A DNA stretch of 64,000 bases, taken from positions 18,181,796 through 18,245,795 of the forward strand of contig NC_072776.1 of assembly GCF_022539595.1 (NCBI RefSeq), read 5' to 3'. Of this stretch, positions 1 to 11,800 are shown piece by piece. The notes beneath the pieces were generated by a model, which was not told the DNA's origin, did no database searches, and saw nothing but the letters and a program-made list of their open reading frames with translations. Origin of the DNA: Amphiprion ocellaris. Its lineage: Eukaryota > Chordata > Actinopteri > Pomacentridae. A program made the translations under genes and the position numbers. How positions within the stretch are numbered: position 1 is the first letter of the stretch; every line of letters starts with the position of its first letter.

Positions 1-345
1 TACCTGAAACATAAAGGACACCTTTTTATATAAAATGCATTCTGGTCAGCTCTCATGTCCAGTAATATATGGGCAAGAAATATTCAAAATGATTGGTGTG
101 GTCCTTTCAGATGTGGAGAATTGCATGTCTGTTTAGATATTTCCTCCCATGTGTGGTGGGATCACAGTGCTGCTTAGCATAGCAAACAAATACACATGCA
201 GTATGCATGATTGAAATCCACAAGGTCAAGTATCAGTGTACACCCAGTGCATTCTAATTGATATCGAAATGTTAACTGCAGGATTTGCAGCTCAGTGAGT
301 CAATATTACAGGCGCTCTCAAGCTCTTCTTAGTTACCTCTGACTT
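1..345. other. Non-coding stretch, nothing recognised
   Basis: AT-rich sequence without a convincing exon, repeat or RNA. If RAMP1 is intact it is probably intronic (inference). Confidence 0.4.
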
Positions 346-582
346 AGGCAGAGGCAGGGGACACCCTGGACAGGTCACTAGTCTATCATAAGACTACACA
401 TAGAGACAAACAAGCTAGCTCGCATTCACACCTACAGACAATTTAGAGTTACCAATTAACCTCAGCATGTTTTTGGACTGTGGGAGGAAGCTGGAGTACC
501 AGGAGAAAACCCACCCATGCACAGGGACAACATGCAAACTCCATATAGAAAGATCTTGAAAAGGCAGGGATGCGCCCCTCAT
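346..582 (-). repeat. SINE-like teleost interspersed repeat, headless copy
   Basis: On the minus strand this matches the body of the element at 25620-25905: the 'gagtttgcatg' block, then the 'ggttaattggt' block, then 'gacctgtccagg', in the same order. The part corresponding to the tRNA-like head of the other copy is missing, so this copy looks truncated. The body is also familiar to me from many teleost genomes (memory, not searched). It abuts a LINE 3'-end fragment on its right. Confidence 0.7.
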
Positions 583-584
583 TC

Positions 585-830
585 ATCCAATTCAATTGAA
601 TTTTATTTTATTTATACAATGCCAATTCATAGCATATGTCATCTCAAAGTACTTTTGTATAGTAAGGTGAAGACTTTACAAAATTATACAGAGAAACCCA
701 ACAAATCCAAAGTTTCTTTTGGATGTGTTTGGCTTCCCTTTAACTAGAAGAAACCTCTGGCAGAACCAGTCTCATGGAGGGTGAGCATCTGCCTCACCCT
801 GTTGGGGTGAGGCTCTTCTTCATACTGGTG
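585..830 (-). mobile_element. LINE 3'-UTR fragment
   Basis: The left edge carries the 'attttatttata' signature seen at the 3' end of the larger LINE at 40470-41705. It is followed by a block with 'cagaaccag' and a 'ggggtgag' hairpin-like stretch (about 795-815), typical of teleost L2/Rex-type LINE tails. No coding part remains. Orientation is inferred from the larger copy. Confidence 0.55.
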
Positions 831-934
831 TCCTTTAGTTATACTTCCACTGTCTCCTCTGAATTGCTGATGTTTAGACCATGCAGCAACTTCAGGGACA
901 TAAAAAGGAAGCCAACATGAGGGTAGAAAAAAAC

Positions 935-1190
935 TGTATTTCCTTGAATGGCCACTTGAGACTGGGCCAGTCCTCAAAGACCTCCATGCTAAAATGTCCA
1001 ACTTTATAGCAGAAATGTATACAGCCTGGTATAAAAAAAGTAGTAGTGGTTTCTATGCCTAATTTGTCTGTTCATGACCGCTGTACTGGTGGGTGAATTT
1101 GTATGTAATTTAAATCGTGTTAAGGCTTAAAGTTATGCATAATTAAGGGCATGGTCGCTTTGAGTGACAGCTGAGTGCTTCACAGGACAG
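935..1190 (-). repeat. Dispersed repeat family C, copy 1
   Basis: Shares blocks in reverse orientation with 13270-13505 and 37790-38180, notably 'ggccacttgag' and 'aactttatagcagaaat', and continues through 'aaagttatgcataatta' and 'ggtcgctttgagtgacag'. No open frame is conserved between copies. The element class is unknown to me. Confidence 0.7.
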
Positions 1191-3338
1191 TCTATGGCCC
1201 AGAGCTTAAAAGTATTCTTCAGGAAACCTATGGGTGATGTCAGAAAGGGATTGTCCCTCTTTATATACAGTCATTGATTGAAATCTTTCTGCTACTTGAA
1301 CTCTGTGAAGCACTGGCGTGTCTCTAATCTAAAGGTTCCTTTTACTGGTGATTTCTGAGGCTAGTAACTCTAACAAACTTACTCTCGGCAGCACAGGGAA
1401 CTTTTGACTTTCTGTTCTTAGAGTGGTCCTCATGAGAGCCAGTTCTAATGCTTTTTGTGAATGCACATGAAGAGAATTACAAAGTTCTTAAAATTCTCGT
1501 GACTGGCTAACCTTCATGTCTTGAAGCAATGTCATTTCTCTTTACTTAGTTGAGTGGTTCTGGCCATAATATGAGTTACTTGGGAAGTCAGATCGGGCTG
1601 TTTGCTGCATATCACGACACAACTGAAAGCATTGAAAAGGCAAGAAATTCGACTACTTAACTTTTGACAAGGGCAACCAGCTGTTATATTGTTTTTCTAA
1701 TGTCTTCACCATTGTTCTACAATGTAGAAAATAGTAAAAACTCTTGGATGACTAGGTGTGTGCAAGCTTTTCACTGTTACTTTAATGCCAAAAAGACCTA
1801 TAATGATTTTTGTAACCTTGTCAGCTAAGGTAACCTCTTTTGTCAGGTGACCAGTAATTCCTCCAAATCCACTTGTTCTCAACACCCAGCCAGGGTGAGA
1901 TAAGTACAGGATCAGAGCACCACCGAATAGTTTGCTCAATGAATCCAAAAACCGATATTGTGTTTTTCAGCAATACTAATATTCTCCCTTTGCCCTTGTC
2001 AGAATTGTTCCTACCGTGGGCTCTTAGTTTAAAAATAGCTCTATTATTTGGTTTAACAAGAGCTGCTCTGCCTGTGTGATTTTTCGAGGGTATTTTGGTC
2101 GGTCAGTCAAGCATGCCCATCAGCCGTCTGTAATAATTTAAAAACCCTTTCTTGGGTGAGCTCACATCGGGTTACGTGCAAACCCCGGCCAGATAAAGCC
2201 AGTGAGCTCAGTAGTGTGGAAAGCTCACTGAAGTTCGCTCTCTGTGGAACTCTGTGATTAAACGGCTGATTAGTTGGTGATTAGAAATGGATTGCCATAT
2301 GTTTTTACAGCTCTAATGACTGGATAACGTTCAGAATTGCCCGGATTGCTGCGCGCCTGCAGCTGTTATGCAATACATCTTTAATAGCATTAGGACGAGG
2401 ATTTAAATATTTGCCTCAGTTAAGAGGGTTTTTCATTTGTATTAGCCTGATATGTCATCGCAGCACACAAACTCTGAGTAATGATGGCACAGAGAGCGGC
2501 TCGTCCATCGCGTCTTTCAGGAACACAAGACTGGAGAGAAAACTGCAATTATCTTGTCAAGTCAAGTCACTGTTATCGTTAGACAGCGCTTTTAAAACAG
2601 CAGATGATGAGCCAAAGAGCTTTCCAACAGAGAAATAAGAATAAAGTTGTGAATTTGCCAAACAGGTTTTAATGTCCAATGTTATTTATTGCATAAATTT
2701 AACTTTGTTATTTAAATGTCTAAGTTAAGCCCACAATATTACATATCACACAAAGTTACCTTCAACTTAACTTATACATTAAGATTAGGATCCTATAATA
2801 GCACACATTGTACAAATATGCTTGATTATCCTAAATATGTCAAAAATATTTTAAATGACTTTACTGAATTTAAAAATTAAAGTTCTCAAAATTGTACAAC
2901 AAATCTAAATGTTTGCTTTGAGCAGCATATTGGTAACAGTGGAGAAGGAAAAACACTATTTTAACAGCAGGACACCTCCAGCAGAACCAGGATCAGGCTC
3001 ACATCTTGTGTTTGCCCCTGAGTATTTTCTTATTTGCTTATTCAGTGTGATTTTTTTCAGATTTTTTGAAGATCATTGCACTGACTGGAACACATTCCCC
3101 ACAATATAGAGTAAAAATCCTACTGTTAGACAGAGGAAATCTCTGCATTTTTCTCTTTGCTCAATTCAAAGAATAATCACACACTATTTAATTTTTTCTT
3201 CCTTTGTTGCTGTTCTTTATAATTTATATAGATTTTTTTTAGAATATTCTTCCTCCCTTATTATTAGCTTAAATTAAACTGGCATTTGCAAACAGTGCAG
3301 TCTGTGACAGTTCCTCAAGTTTAATTTCAAACTGAATA

Positions 3339-3340
<2 letters not shown>
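1191..3340. other. Non-coding, one constrained-looking patch
   Basis: No exon was recognised. The part at about 2150-2460 stands out: more balanced base composition, CAGCTG E-box, AGATAAAG GATA-like and TAAT homeodomain-like motifs, and no repeat signature. It could be a conserved regulatory element, but this needs alignment. Confidence 0.35.
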
Positions 3341-3380
<40 letters not shown>

Positions 3381-3413
3381 CGTGTGCGTGTGCGTGTGCG
3401 TCTGTGTTTGTGT
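3341..3413. repeat. (TG)n microsatellite decaying into (CGTGTG)n
   Basis: A pure TG run of about 35 bp is followed by CG-interrupted repeats. Open frames here encode only Cys-Val strings and are artefacts. Confidence 0.98.
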
Positions 3414-4080
3414 GTTGCCGCCCTGAGAGGAACACACAACAAAAGGTGTTTCTCTGCTCTAATTAAGCCATCTTCTTGTTCTGGGCTTCACATCAATACT
3501 GCAAACATTCACTTTGACAGCTCACTGGTCCCACTGGATTTTAGTTGAAGCTGGAGAGGAATTCAGGATTAGTTTGCCCAGGAATATTTTTCCTTATGAT
3601 ATTATTCCCCAGCGCCCCTCATTTTTCACTTACAGGGTATTGCCACACCATTGCTCACAATGATAGACATGTACAACCACTATAATATATCTCCGATATC
3701 ACATATATATATTACAGATGATTTTACAGGTTTCAGCAATAAATCATTAGAAATAAAAGTGTGATGAGAAATCCTCAGATATTCTCATTTTTACTTTTTT
3801 CCCTGAATTTTGCTTTCTTTTGCTAGAAAGGCTTAAAGATGGAACTGATTGCAGTTGTAGCCCACAGTAGACTACTAGAAAAAGCAATATACTAGAGTAC
3901 GGTAGATAAAATCTGGCACTTGAAACTCTAGCAAAATAAATAAATAGTTTTTATATACAAAAATAGTTAAAAATATTCAAATAGTTTGAACTATGTACAG
4001 TGAAGTTATAATTGCATTAAAATGCATGGTACATTTGATTTGCCAGGAGTGTGTGCTTTGAGTAAAAACTTGAGTGCACA
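3414..4080. other. Non-coding, nothing recognised
   Basis: AT-rich, with no splice-flanked frame or repeat signature. Confidence 0.4.
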
Positions 4081-4420
4081 ACCAATTGTTGATGTGAATG
4101 TACTTCACATCAGCCAATCAGATTGTTTGTCCCGCCCGGGTTTGGTTGCTCTGAAATAAAGTTCTGTTGCGCACAAGAGAACGGCACGCGGCAAGAGGGG
4201 GAGTATGGGAGAGATATACTGTTCATGTTGGTACAATAGTTAAACATGAGAAGACCAAATATCCATGTTCCAGAGTGAAACATAAGAGCCGGGGGAGGCT
4301 ATTTCTTCGGTTATTGTCTGACGCTTTGCTTCGGTGAGTTGAAATCGGCACATAATCGCGCTAGCCGCTATGCTAATTTTTACCATTGCAAGTTACATTT
4401 GCTTATGCTAAGGATGTTAG
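4081..4420 (+). promoter_or_regulatory. CpG-richer promoter- or LTR-like patch
   Basis: Contains a CCAATCAG box (about 4115), a GC-rich stretch, AATAAA (about 4155), several CG dinucleotides and an overlapping GCTAGC. This order resembles an LTR or an orphan promoter, yet no downstream ORF or matching second copy was found. It lies about 0.9 kb left of the satellite and may belong to one larger element with it (inference). Confidence 0.3.
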
Positions 4421-5274
4421 CATTCTGACACGTGTTCGTTTGGTAGTTAAAAGAAGATGAAACGCGGTGTATTCATGTTTTATAAGTTCATTTTTTTAAG
4501 GTGAACAATTATTATTGTGTGTTTGTGTGTTGTGTATTGTTGCACAAGGTTAATTAATTTTCCTGAAGTGTGTAAGTTCAGTATGTCAACCTTTAACTTG
4601 GGAAACTAGTTAAAACTGGTCATGCTATTTCTTGAACAGAATGTGTGAAATAGTACTATATTTGATAACTTGAGAAATGAGATGAGAGATGATTTACAGT
4701 TACTTTGTTCAAACACAAATGTAATTGAATTCTGACCTTGCCCATAGGTCAGGTTTTTTGAGTTGGATTCCAATACCAGATTGCACTAGTGTGAGAACTG
4801 AAGTCTCCTACATTCTGCTGAGGATTACTGGAATACATTTTGAAGAACTCCATTAATGGATGGCGAGCCACTGCCCAAAAGAACCTACCTACAGGCGTGA
4901 CGTGAGGTAGGGTTGAACTGTGTTGTGGGTGTGTGTCACACAACCCATGTGAACAAACTATTGAACTGTTATTGGACTATTTGGACTGAGGACAAAGGAC
5001 TAAAACTTCAGATTGGCGGTGAGCTACGCTATTAATTGTGTTTCTGTAAATGGGGAATTTGTACAATAAGCAGCTGCAACTTTTATTTGTTTTATTTCAA
5101 TACAACTGTACTTTCTAGTTGTATTGTCTGTGTCATATTTCACTATAGTTATTCAGCATCTGGGCTCCTGTCGTACCTTTATATCGTCTGATACTGGTCC
5201 CATTTCCTATTACCTATCTATTTTCTTATTCCTCTTGTACTGGTTACAGCGTAAACAGTGCTGTTTAATAATAA
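4421..5274. other. Unassigned non-coding sequence left of satellite
   Basis: No coding signal. Includes a short inverted 'gtgtgtgtcacacaac' stretch near 4928. It may be the unique arm of a larger repeat that includes the satellite. Confidence 0.35.
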
Positions 5275-6041
5275 TGTAAAGGAGGCCGTGAAAAACACTC
5301 CAGAAAGGTTTTCTTTGAAAAAAAAAATAATCATGAATTTTGGCACAAAAAAACGCCATAGTATACTATGTCGAAAAAAAATGCGATTTTTCAACATGTT
5401 GTAAAAACGTGCCATATGATGAAATAATGTAAAGGAGGCAGTGAAAAACACTCCAGAAAGGTTTTCTTTGAAAAAAAAATCATCATGAATTTTGGCGCAA
5501 AAAAACGCCATAGTATACTATGTCGAAAAAAAAATGCGATTTTTCAACATGTTGTAAAAACGTGCCATATGATGAAATAATGTTAAGTAGGCTGCGAAAA
5601 ACACTCCAGACAGGTTTTCTTTTTAAAAAAAAAATCATCTTGAATTTTGGCGCAAAAAAAAACGCCATAGTATACTATGTCGAAAAATGCCATTTTTCAA
5701 CATGTTGTGAAAACATGCCATATGATGAAATAATGTAAAGGAAACTGTGAAAACACTATGGTAAGGTTTTCTTTGAAAAAAAAAAATCATGATTTTTGGC
5801 GCAAAAAAAAACGCCATAGTATACTATGTCGAAAAAAAATGCGATTTTTCAACGTGTTGTAAAAACGTGCCATATGATGAAATAATGTAAAGCAGGCTGC
5901 CAAAAACACTCCAGAAAGGTTTCTTTAAAAAAAAAAAAAAATCATGAATTTTGACGCAAAAAAAACCGCCATAGTATACTATGTCGAAAGAAAATGCGAT
6001 TTTTCAACATGTTGTAAAAATGTGCCATATGATGAAATAAT
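5275..6041. repeat. 153-bp satellite, five tandem units
   Basis: Units begin at about 5275, 5429, 5582, 5735 and 5887 and measure 152-155 bp. Every unit carries the exact 14-bp palindrome CATAGTATACTATG (first at 5357-5370), a second palindrome-like centre around CAACATGTTG (CAACGTGTTG in unit 4), and several poly(A) runs of 7-14 that vary in length between units. Open frames on both strands repeat with the unit and are not genes. The CATAGTATA core recurs in the array at 42430-42930. Confidence 0.97.
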
Positions 6042-6234
6042 GTAAACCGCCCTCCAATAAAAACACAACCCCATAGGCCACTTGTGTCAGCAGCTTATAA
6101 GAACCTGTGGATACCAAGTTTCACCACGGCAGTGGTCTCTCGTGTCTTTTGTAATTATGACTGGGGTAAAGACGTGAAGTGTAGAGCCACAATTACCATG
6201 TAAGGAGGAGATTAGGGTCGTTGGATGGGTCTAT
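6042..6234. other. Right flank of satellite
   Basis: Diverges from the satellite after 'gtaaacc'. One frame reads a short stretch resembling part of a RAMP second exon, but the key Cys is absent (see rejected items). Confidence 0.4.
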
Positions 6235-6452
6235 GAAACGCAGTTTTTTATACAATTTTTTTTCCTTTTTTGTCTTTATTGTAGCAGACAGGGGAGAGAC
6301 AGGAAATATGGGGAGAAGAGTGGGGAAGGACCTGCAGCAAACAGCCATGGGTTGGACTCGAACCATGGCCACTGTGTTGGGGACTATAGCCCCCATTCAT
6401 GGGTCACTCACTCAACCAGTTGAGCTTCCTGGGCACCCGAAACACTGCGTTT
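6235..6452 (-). mobile_element. tRNA-headed SINE
   Basis: Read on the minus strand, a tRNA-like head starts near 6437 with an A-box-like 'agctcaactggttgag' and a B-box 'ggttcgagtcc' (about 6355-6365). A body follows, then an AATAAA-like A-rich tail toward 6240. The flanks at about 6235 and 6439 both start 'gaaac' and continue into a T-run, consistent with an imperfect target-site duplication. RNA polymerase III promoter boxes imply past mobilisation by a LINE. Confidence 0.8.
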
Positions 6453-7084
6453 TAACATAAGAGACTGATCATTCCAAAGACATAACCAATCAGAGGCAAA
6501 AAAAATATCTGCCATATGTTACAAACCTACATGTGTGTTTATTTAAAAGGGTAGAGACAAGCAAACTATATAGCTGTTGAGATTAGAGGACTTGTGGGGA
6601 TCAGTACGAATTTTTGACATCACTGACAAGTCTGGAAGCAAGTCGTGGTCAAGCATACAACTCACAAGAAAATCATTACAATTGCAATATAAGCATGAAA
6701 CCTCTAATCACATCCACAGGGAATGGAGTTTTTTGGTGACATCTGTCCAGAAGTTAAACTTTTGAAATAAAAGGGATTATATAAAAATAGATTGTATTTC
6801 TTCAAATTTTCTCCTTAAAAATCCAACCAAATGAATCTTCAAATTGCATATTTTGATCTGCTTAAAATAAATGGCTTGAGGGGAATATACTGTATAAGAT
6901 AGCTGGTACAGTTCTGACCATTCTTAGTGGAAGCACATTTATACTAGACATATATTAGACATTGAGATGCAGGAAGTCTGAGATCACTTCTATTCTGAAT
7001 TCTCTTCAGATTTAATACAAACAAAAGTGGAATCTCTGAAGTTGAATCTCATATACATGCAAATGAATTTTATACATTAATATT
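6453..7084. other. Non-coding, nothing recognised
   Basis: AT-rich sequence between the SINE and the Tc1 remnant, with no supported feature. Confidence 0.4.
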
Positions 7085-7925
7085 TTTCCATCTCCATTTT
7101 GCTTTAATAACTGCAGCATTTTATCTGCATGGACTCCACAAATGTGTGAAACCCGATAACCCATGTCATCCCAGCACGATTTGACAATGTTCTACAGAGC
7201 TTCTTGTAATGTCAGAAATGTTTGCCTTTCTTAGTTTTAAGTGCCTCATAAACTTTTAATGGCACTGAAGTCTGGCGTTCAACCCCATAGTAGGTAAAAC
7301 ACCCCCAGACATCAATATTCTCATCACCATGTTTCACTCTGAGTCTGATACTCTGTGGTTTCATCTCTCTCCTGCTGGTCTCCTTCCAGAAATTCTTCTG
7401 TTACTGCAACTAATCTCTAACTCTCAGTAAACATGAGGTTTTTTTTCCATCATCCACTGCAATGGTGTTATGTCTTACCCCAAACCAAGTGTTTGGCCTT
7501 TTTCCTCACATGAGAAGTTGCTCAGAGACATTCCATGTCCTCTGAGACACTAGAAAGCTTTCTTTTGACTAGACTGTTACTGATTGGAGTCTTGTGTTCT
7601 TTACTCAGTAAACTCTGTATCTGTGGTGTGATTTTCAATCTCTCAGTGAACAAAGTTTGATGTATTGATCCTTTGTTGGTTTTTGTTACTTTTGGTCTGC
7701 CTGATCCTGCTTTTAGATGATCCAGTTTGCACAAATTGTTCCACAGCCTCATGCGCTGCCTCTTTCGATCCAGCCATGATGGGACGCTTAAGAAAGCTCC
7801 TCTTTGTTCAGAATAACCATCTGACTTCTGACACTTTGTCTTAGTTCTGATGCTGTGTTTCTGACTATCACAATGCTGCTTAGTGAACAATGTTCTGCAG
7901 GAAACTTGAAGCACTGACATATTTA
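7085..7925 (-). mobile_element. Tc1/mariner transposase remnant, dead
   Basis: Conceptual translation of the minus strand shows, in family order, a GRPK-containing DNA-binding region (about 7690-7712), then a block ending VKHG..., VWGCF (about 7292-7312), and a late VESM motif (about 7130). These landmarks are typical of Tc1-like DDE transposases. Frames change and stops interrupt it, for example in the segment at about 7400-7420. The longest uninterrupted piece is 132 codons at 7522-7920, covering only the N-terminal region. Terminal inverted repeats were not located. It cannot encode an active enzyme as read. Confidence 0.8.
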
Positions 7926-7974
7926 TAACAGGCGATTAATAACTGTAATTTGATTTGCTTGAAAAAAGCTTCTG

Positions 7975-8686
7975 GCGAGACTCAAACTCATTTCAGTTCA
8001 GGGTCCACATTCAGCCCAGTATGATCTACTGTAGCCAGAACTAGTAAAATCATAGCATAACAGCCTATAAATAACATCTCCTGTATTTCCCTTTGTTTTA
8101 GTGCAAAAAAGTACATCCTGAAAATGTTCACATTTAATGAGCTGTCTTTTTGCAAAACACTATGAACAAATTGAAAATTCTTAGGGTTAGGGTTTCTTAC
8201 ATTTCTTAAGAAAATTAAGTGCAATTTCAACAATATTATGCCTCAGTTTATCATTTACACATTACAACTTACAGATCACAGTGTACCTACAAAGGCACAA
8301 TGCATTTAGTCAAAGGTATCTGGAACTGAACAATATATTGTTTTACTTTATGATCTAGAAATTCTTTTAAATTTACATTCATTTCCATGTCGGTGTAGTA
8401 ATCCTGACCACCACATGAAGCAAACTAAAGTGGGAACTATTAAGGAAGAAAGCTAAGTTGTCCTCTTGCTTTACAAACAATGACAATAAAATGCATTCAT
8501 AAAAAATGCATAAAAGTTGTGGCAGTACACTGGACAAATTTAAAATAGCAGTTACTTTTATTGAAAATTTGTCATTAATGTCGTCTCTGTAATGTTTACA
8601 CTTTGCAAAGTTGTCCCACGGGCTGGATTGGACCCTCTGGTGGGCCAGTTTTGGTCCGTGTTTGACATGTGTTTGACACCCCTGAT
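7975..8686. mobile_element. hAT-like non-autonomous DNA transposon
   Basis: The right end reads 'gtttgacacccctg' (8670-8684). The left end contains a degenerate complement, 'actcaaactcattt', where this teleost family normally starts CAGGGGTGTCAAAC (family knowledge). The interior has no transposase frame. The element is about 0.7 kb. Its right edge abuts a copy of repeat family A. Confidence 0.7.
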
Positions 8687-8836
8687 CTAAAGGATCTGCT
8701 GCCAGTGTAACAGTGGAAGACACCACAATACTCACTCAGAGGTCTCATGTCCATTGCCCTATAGGTCAAAGCTGTTTAGGAAGCATAAAAGGGACAATAT
8801 TAGACTGGTGGTTTTAATGTTGTGGGTCATCAGAGC
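8685..8836 (-). repeat. Repeat family A, copy 1 (truncated)
   Basis: The reverse complement matches the left part of the copies at 33503 and 60575. Shared landmarks are the terminal 'tttaatgttgtggg' region, 'cagaggtc' and 'aaaggatctgctgcc'. Only about 150 bp remain; the other half is lost at the junction with the hAT-like element. Confidence 0.65.
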
Positions 8837-11800
8837 ACATTTCATTGAGATACACAGTATGTATATGTTTTAGCTTTACTGTTTAGCTCTGTTGAGCTGG
8901 AAATGAGCCAATGACCTCATATGCACACATGTATCACAGTTTTTGACAGATTTCAACCTTGTGTTTGGCATATTTTTTAGGATTTTGCTCTGTGTTTCCA
9001 GCAGCAGCAGGTCAGCTTTTGTAAATGCTTGGCTGAATACAGCAAAATGACCCCAGTGCAGCATCTGCGTTAGTTTATGTGTCCAGGTTTGGCAGAGATA
9101 CTTCAGTGTGGAGAGAGCAAACATTTACACACCAACACGCACACATAAGTCTTATCTGCTCACACGCAAACACGTCTAAACAAAGTAATAAAGGCAAATT
9201 TATATCTCTGCAGAAACATACACAAAACACTGAAACACACATGCATAATGCATGCAAGTATATCTGCAATCATTCACACACGTGACAAAAACAAATAACT
9301 CACACTCAAAGCTCCATCTGTTCGCAGCATGATGTTGACTGATGTAAAACTGATAGAGAGAATGAGAGAAAAGAAAAGTGAGAATATGAACAGAGAGCAA
9401 AAACGTATGATAGCACAAGTGTGTGTTTTTGAGTGCCAAAAGCCTCAAACTTTGCAAAATATTTTATCATTTTCGCTCTAATGTGTGAAAGAAAATTGCA
9501 CGCACAGAGGAAAAGGAATGTGGTGTTAGTAGTATAATAAAGCGGGAATAAACAGAAGATTGTGTCTGATGATGCTCAGTAGTGACAGCTTGGCCTGTTT
9601 ATTTTTTGGATTTTTATGCTTCAGATGGAGAAATCTCTCCCTTTAAGCCATGAGGTGATCCCTCCAAGCAGTCAAGGCAGAAACTTTCTCAACAATAAAT
9701 GCGAGTTACACAGGGTGACATCCGAAAATGCTTTGAGGAGATTTTCCAGTTTAAAATGATGGAACATTATGGGACAGAGGAGATGAAGAGTGACACCAGG
9801 TCAAGTGTAGAAACTGAGAAGTGGAAAATAGATCTGTATCTGTGTGTGAAATGACAACCATCTGTAATCTTCCCATCCTCAGCTTCAATTCTTTGATGCT
9901 TACTTATCCATTTATCTCCAAGGGGTTTCTCTCATCTTATCAGATGTTTCCCTCAGTTATAATGAACAAAAGCATAATGGCCGCATCAGTGTTGATCAGA
10001 GATGTTTGGGTTATTTCCCCCTGAATGCCGCTCATATCTGATCTCCTGAAACACAATAGGAGTTGCAGTGTGTGTGCTGGTTGGCTGGACTGTCTACTCA
10101 AGATGCACAAGAAAGAAAACTTAGTGATGACTTGAAATATGAATTCATGATTGAACTTCACTGCCCTTTTAGAGGTTGCTGCTCTACTGATGAGAGGTGA
10201 CAGAAATCCTTTTTGGCTCTGACATGTCTGTCATGTAGTAAGGACATGGCTTATGGACATGACTTCTAGGGAGGAGTACAAAACCAAAGGGTTCATTATT
10301 ATTATATGCATCTTTCTAACATTAAATTTAACTATTTGCTTACAAAATAATAAAAATGCTTATGCCACAGTCGATTCTTTTAAGAATGTGATAGCTGTTG
10401 CCATTTGAATTCTGGTGCGTTCAGAAACTGTGCGTCTGGACCTGAAATAGGCCACAAGCGTGTTAGCAATGCATCCAGCTGTGAAATAAAAAGTAATTGC
10501 AATCAATTCGATTAAAGGTTGTTTTATTCTCTTCATGCGTTCAAACCTCTGCTGTTCGAATTGTACATTTAAACTGACTGCATTTCAGGTTCCACTTCAG
10601 TGTACCTTTAATTACTTTCATAAGGAGCAAAAGCAGCTGTGTTCAAAAATTTCAAGCAGCTGCGTTTGGTGTGGGTGGGTTGTTAGGAGGCCTAAACACT
10701 GCACAGTGTTTCATAATGCTCTCCGTGGCCGCTAATATATCTTGGTCATAATGGTTGCGATTCAAACAGAACAAATATGACATTTGGATTACAAAGTAAT
10801 CCACCAGAAATGTGACCCTGACCGAAGCCATCCCATTGCTTTGCGGCAAAAACCTGAGCCAACTTTTTGTTGGATGACCGGGCATTTTTTGCCTGGAACC
10901 CACTGTGTGGACACACCTGCTGTGAAGCTGGACCGACTTCATTCAGATGAGTGAGGGAGCTACATTTGTTCACGCAGGGTTAGAGCCGGCCTCAACTCTG
11001 ACTAACAGCACAGCAGGACCCTGGGGGTGTTTGCCACTCAGATTGTAATTTCAAAGAGCGGTTTAACACTGCTAAATATAAACTGCTCCTAAATTTAATA
11101 TGACTCAGAGGTTATGTGGAGGGCAATGTCATACAAAACAGCAGGGAATCATTTTTCTTTACTTTAAGTGGATTTCCAAAGTGACATTTTACCTTTTCAG
11201 GCAGAAAGTATGACATATTGAAAGCCAGTGGAAAACAGAAGAGGTTACGCTGCATGTGAAAGGTTTCTGCAGGAAGCATCACTCCTCCACTTTAGCTTGT
11301 CGGTATGAGTTTTGTTATTCTGACAAATATATTTTGATGTTTTTTTATTTTTTTAAATTGCGTTTGGATCTGCTACAAATTTTTCTTACTTTGGCCAAGT
11401 GTTAATTTTCCTGTGACAGTATGACTTCCATGACAGAGATAATGATGTTTGTTTTTCGTCTTACTGTGGACGTTTTTCAGTGCTCACAGCTGCTTCTCTG
11501 CGTTTGGTGGAATGACAACAGCATGCTACATAAAATGTCATGAATCTCCATATAGGGCATCATTATTTTTTTATATGTGCCCCATCCATCCATTTTCATA
11601 TCTGTCAGCTTTACTCACCTGCCTCTGCGAGTGTCAGTCAGCCCAATAAAGGAACAGTCCTGAGTCATTTCTCAAGTCACTGGAGCAGCTTTGTTCTGTG
11701 TCAGTTTTATTTATTCATTATCCAGGTTTTATTTATTCACACTGTGCCCTTCAGTCACCACATCAAACTACTTAAAACAGCGTGCTCCTGCCTAATTCAG

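Noticed and set aside
5218..5817. Several 60-97 codon minus-strand frames (FFFKENLSGVFFTASFTLF type)
   Set aside because: They are the satellite unit translated repeatedly; each copy breaks at different A-run lengths.
5275..6041. CRISPR array
   Set aside because: Direct repeats with no unique spacers, in vertebrate DNA; units are whole 153-bp satellite copies.
6150..6190. Frame reading CNYDWGKD, similar to the CDWG part of RAMP exon 2
   Set aside because: The Cys before Asp-Trp is Tyr, the other exon 2 cysteines are missing, no acceptor or donor fits, and it borders a satellite.
8181..8194. Two telomere-like TTAGGG repeats
   Set aside because: Only two units, inside the hAT-like element; not an interstitial telomere.
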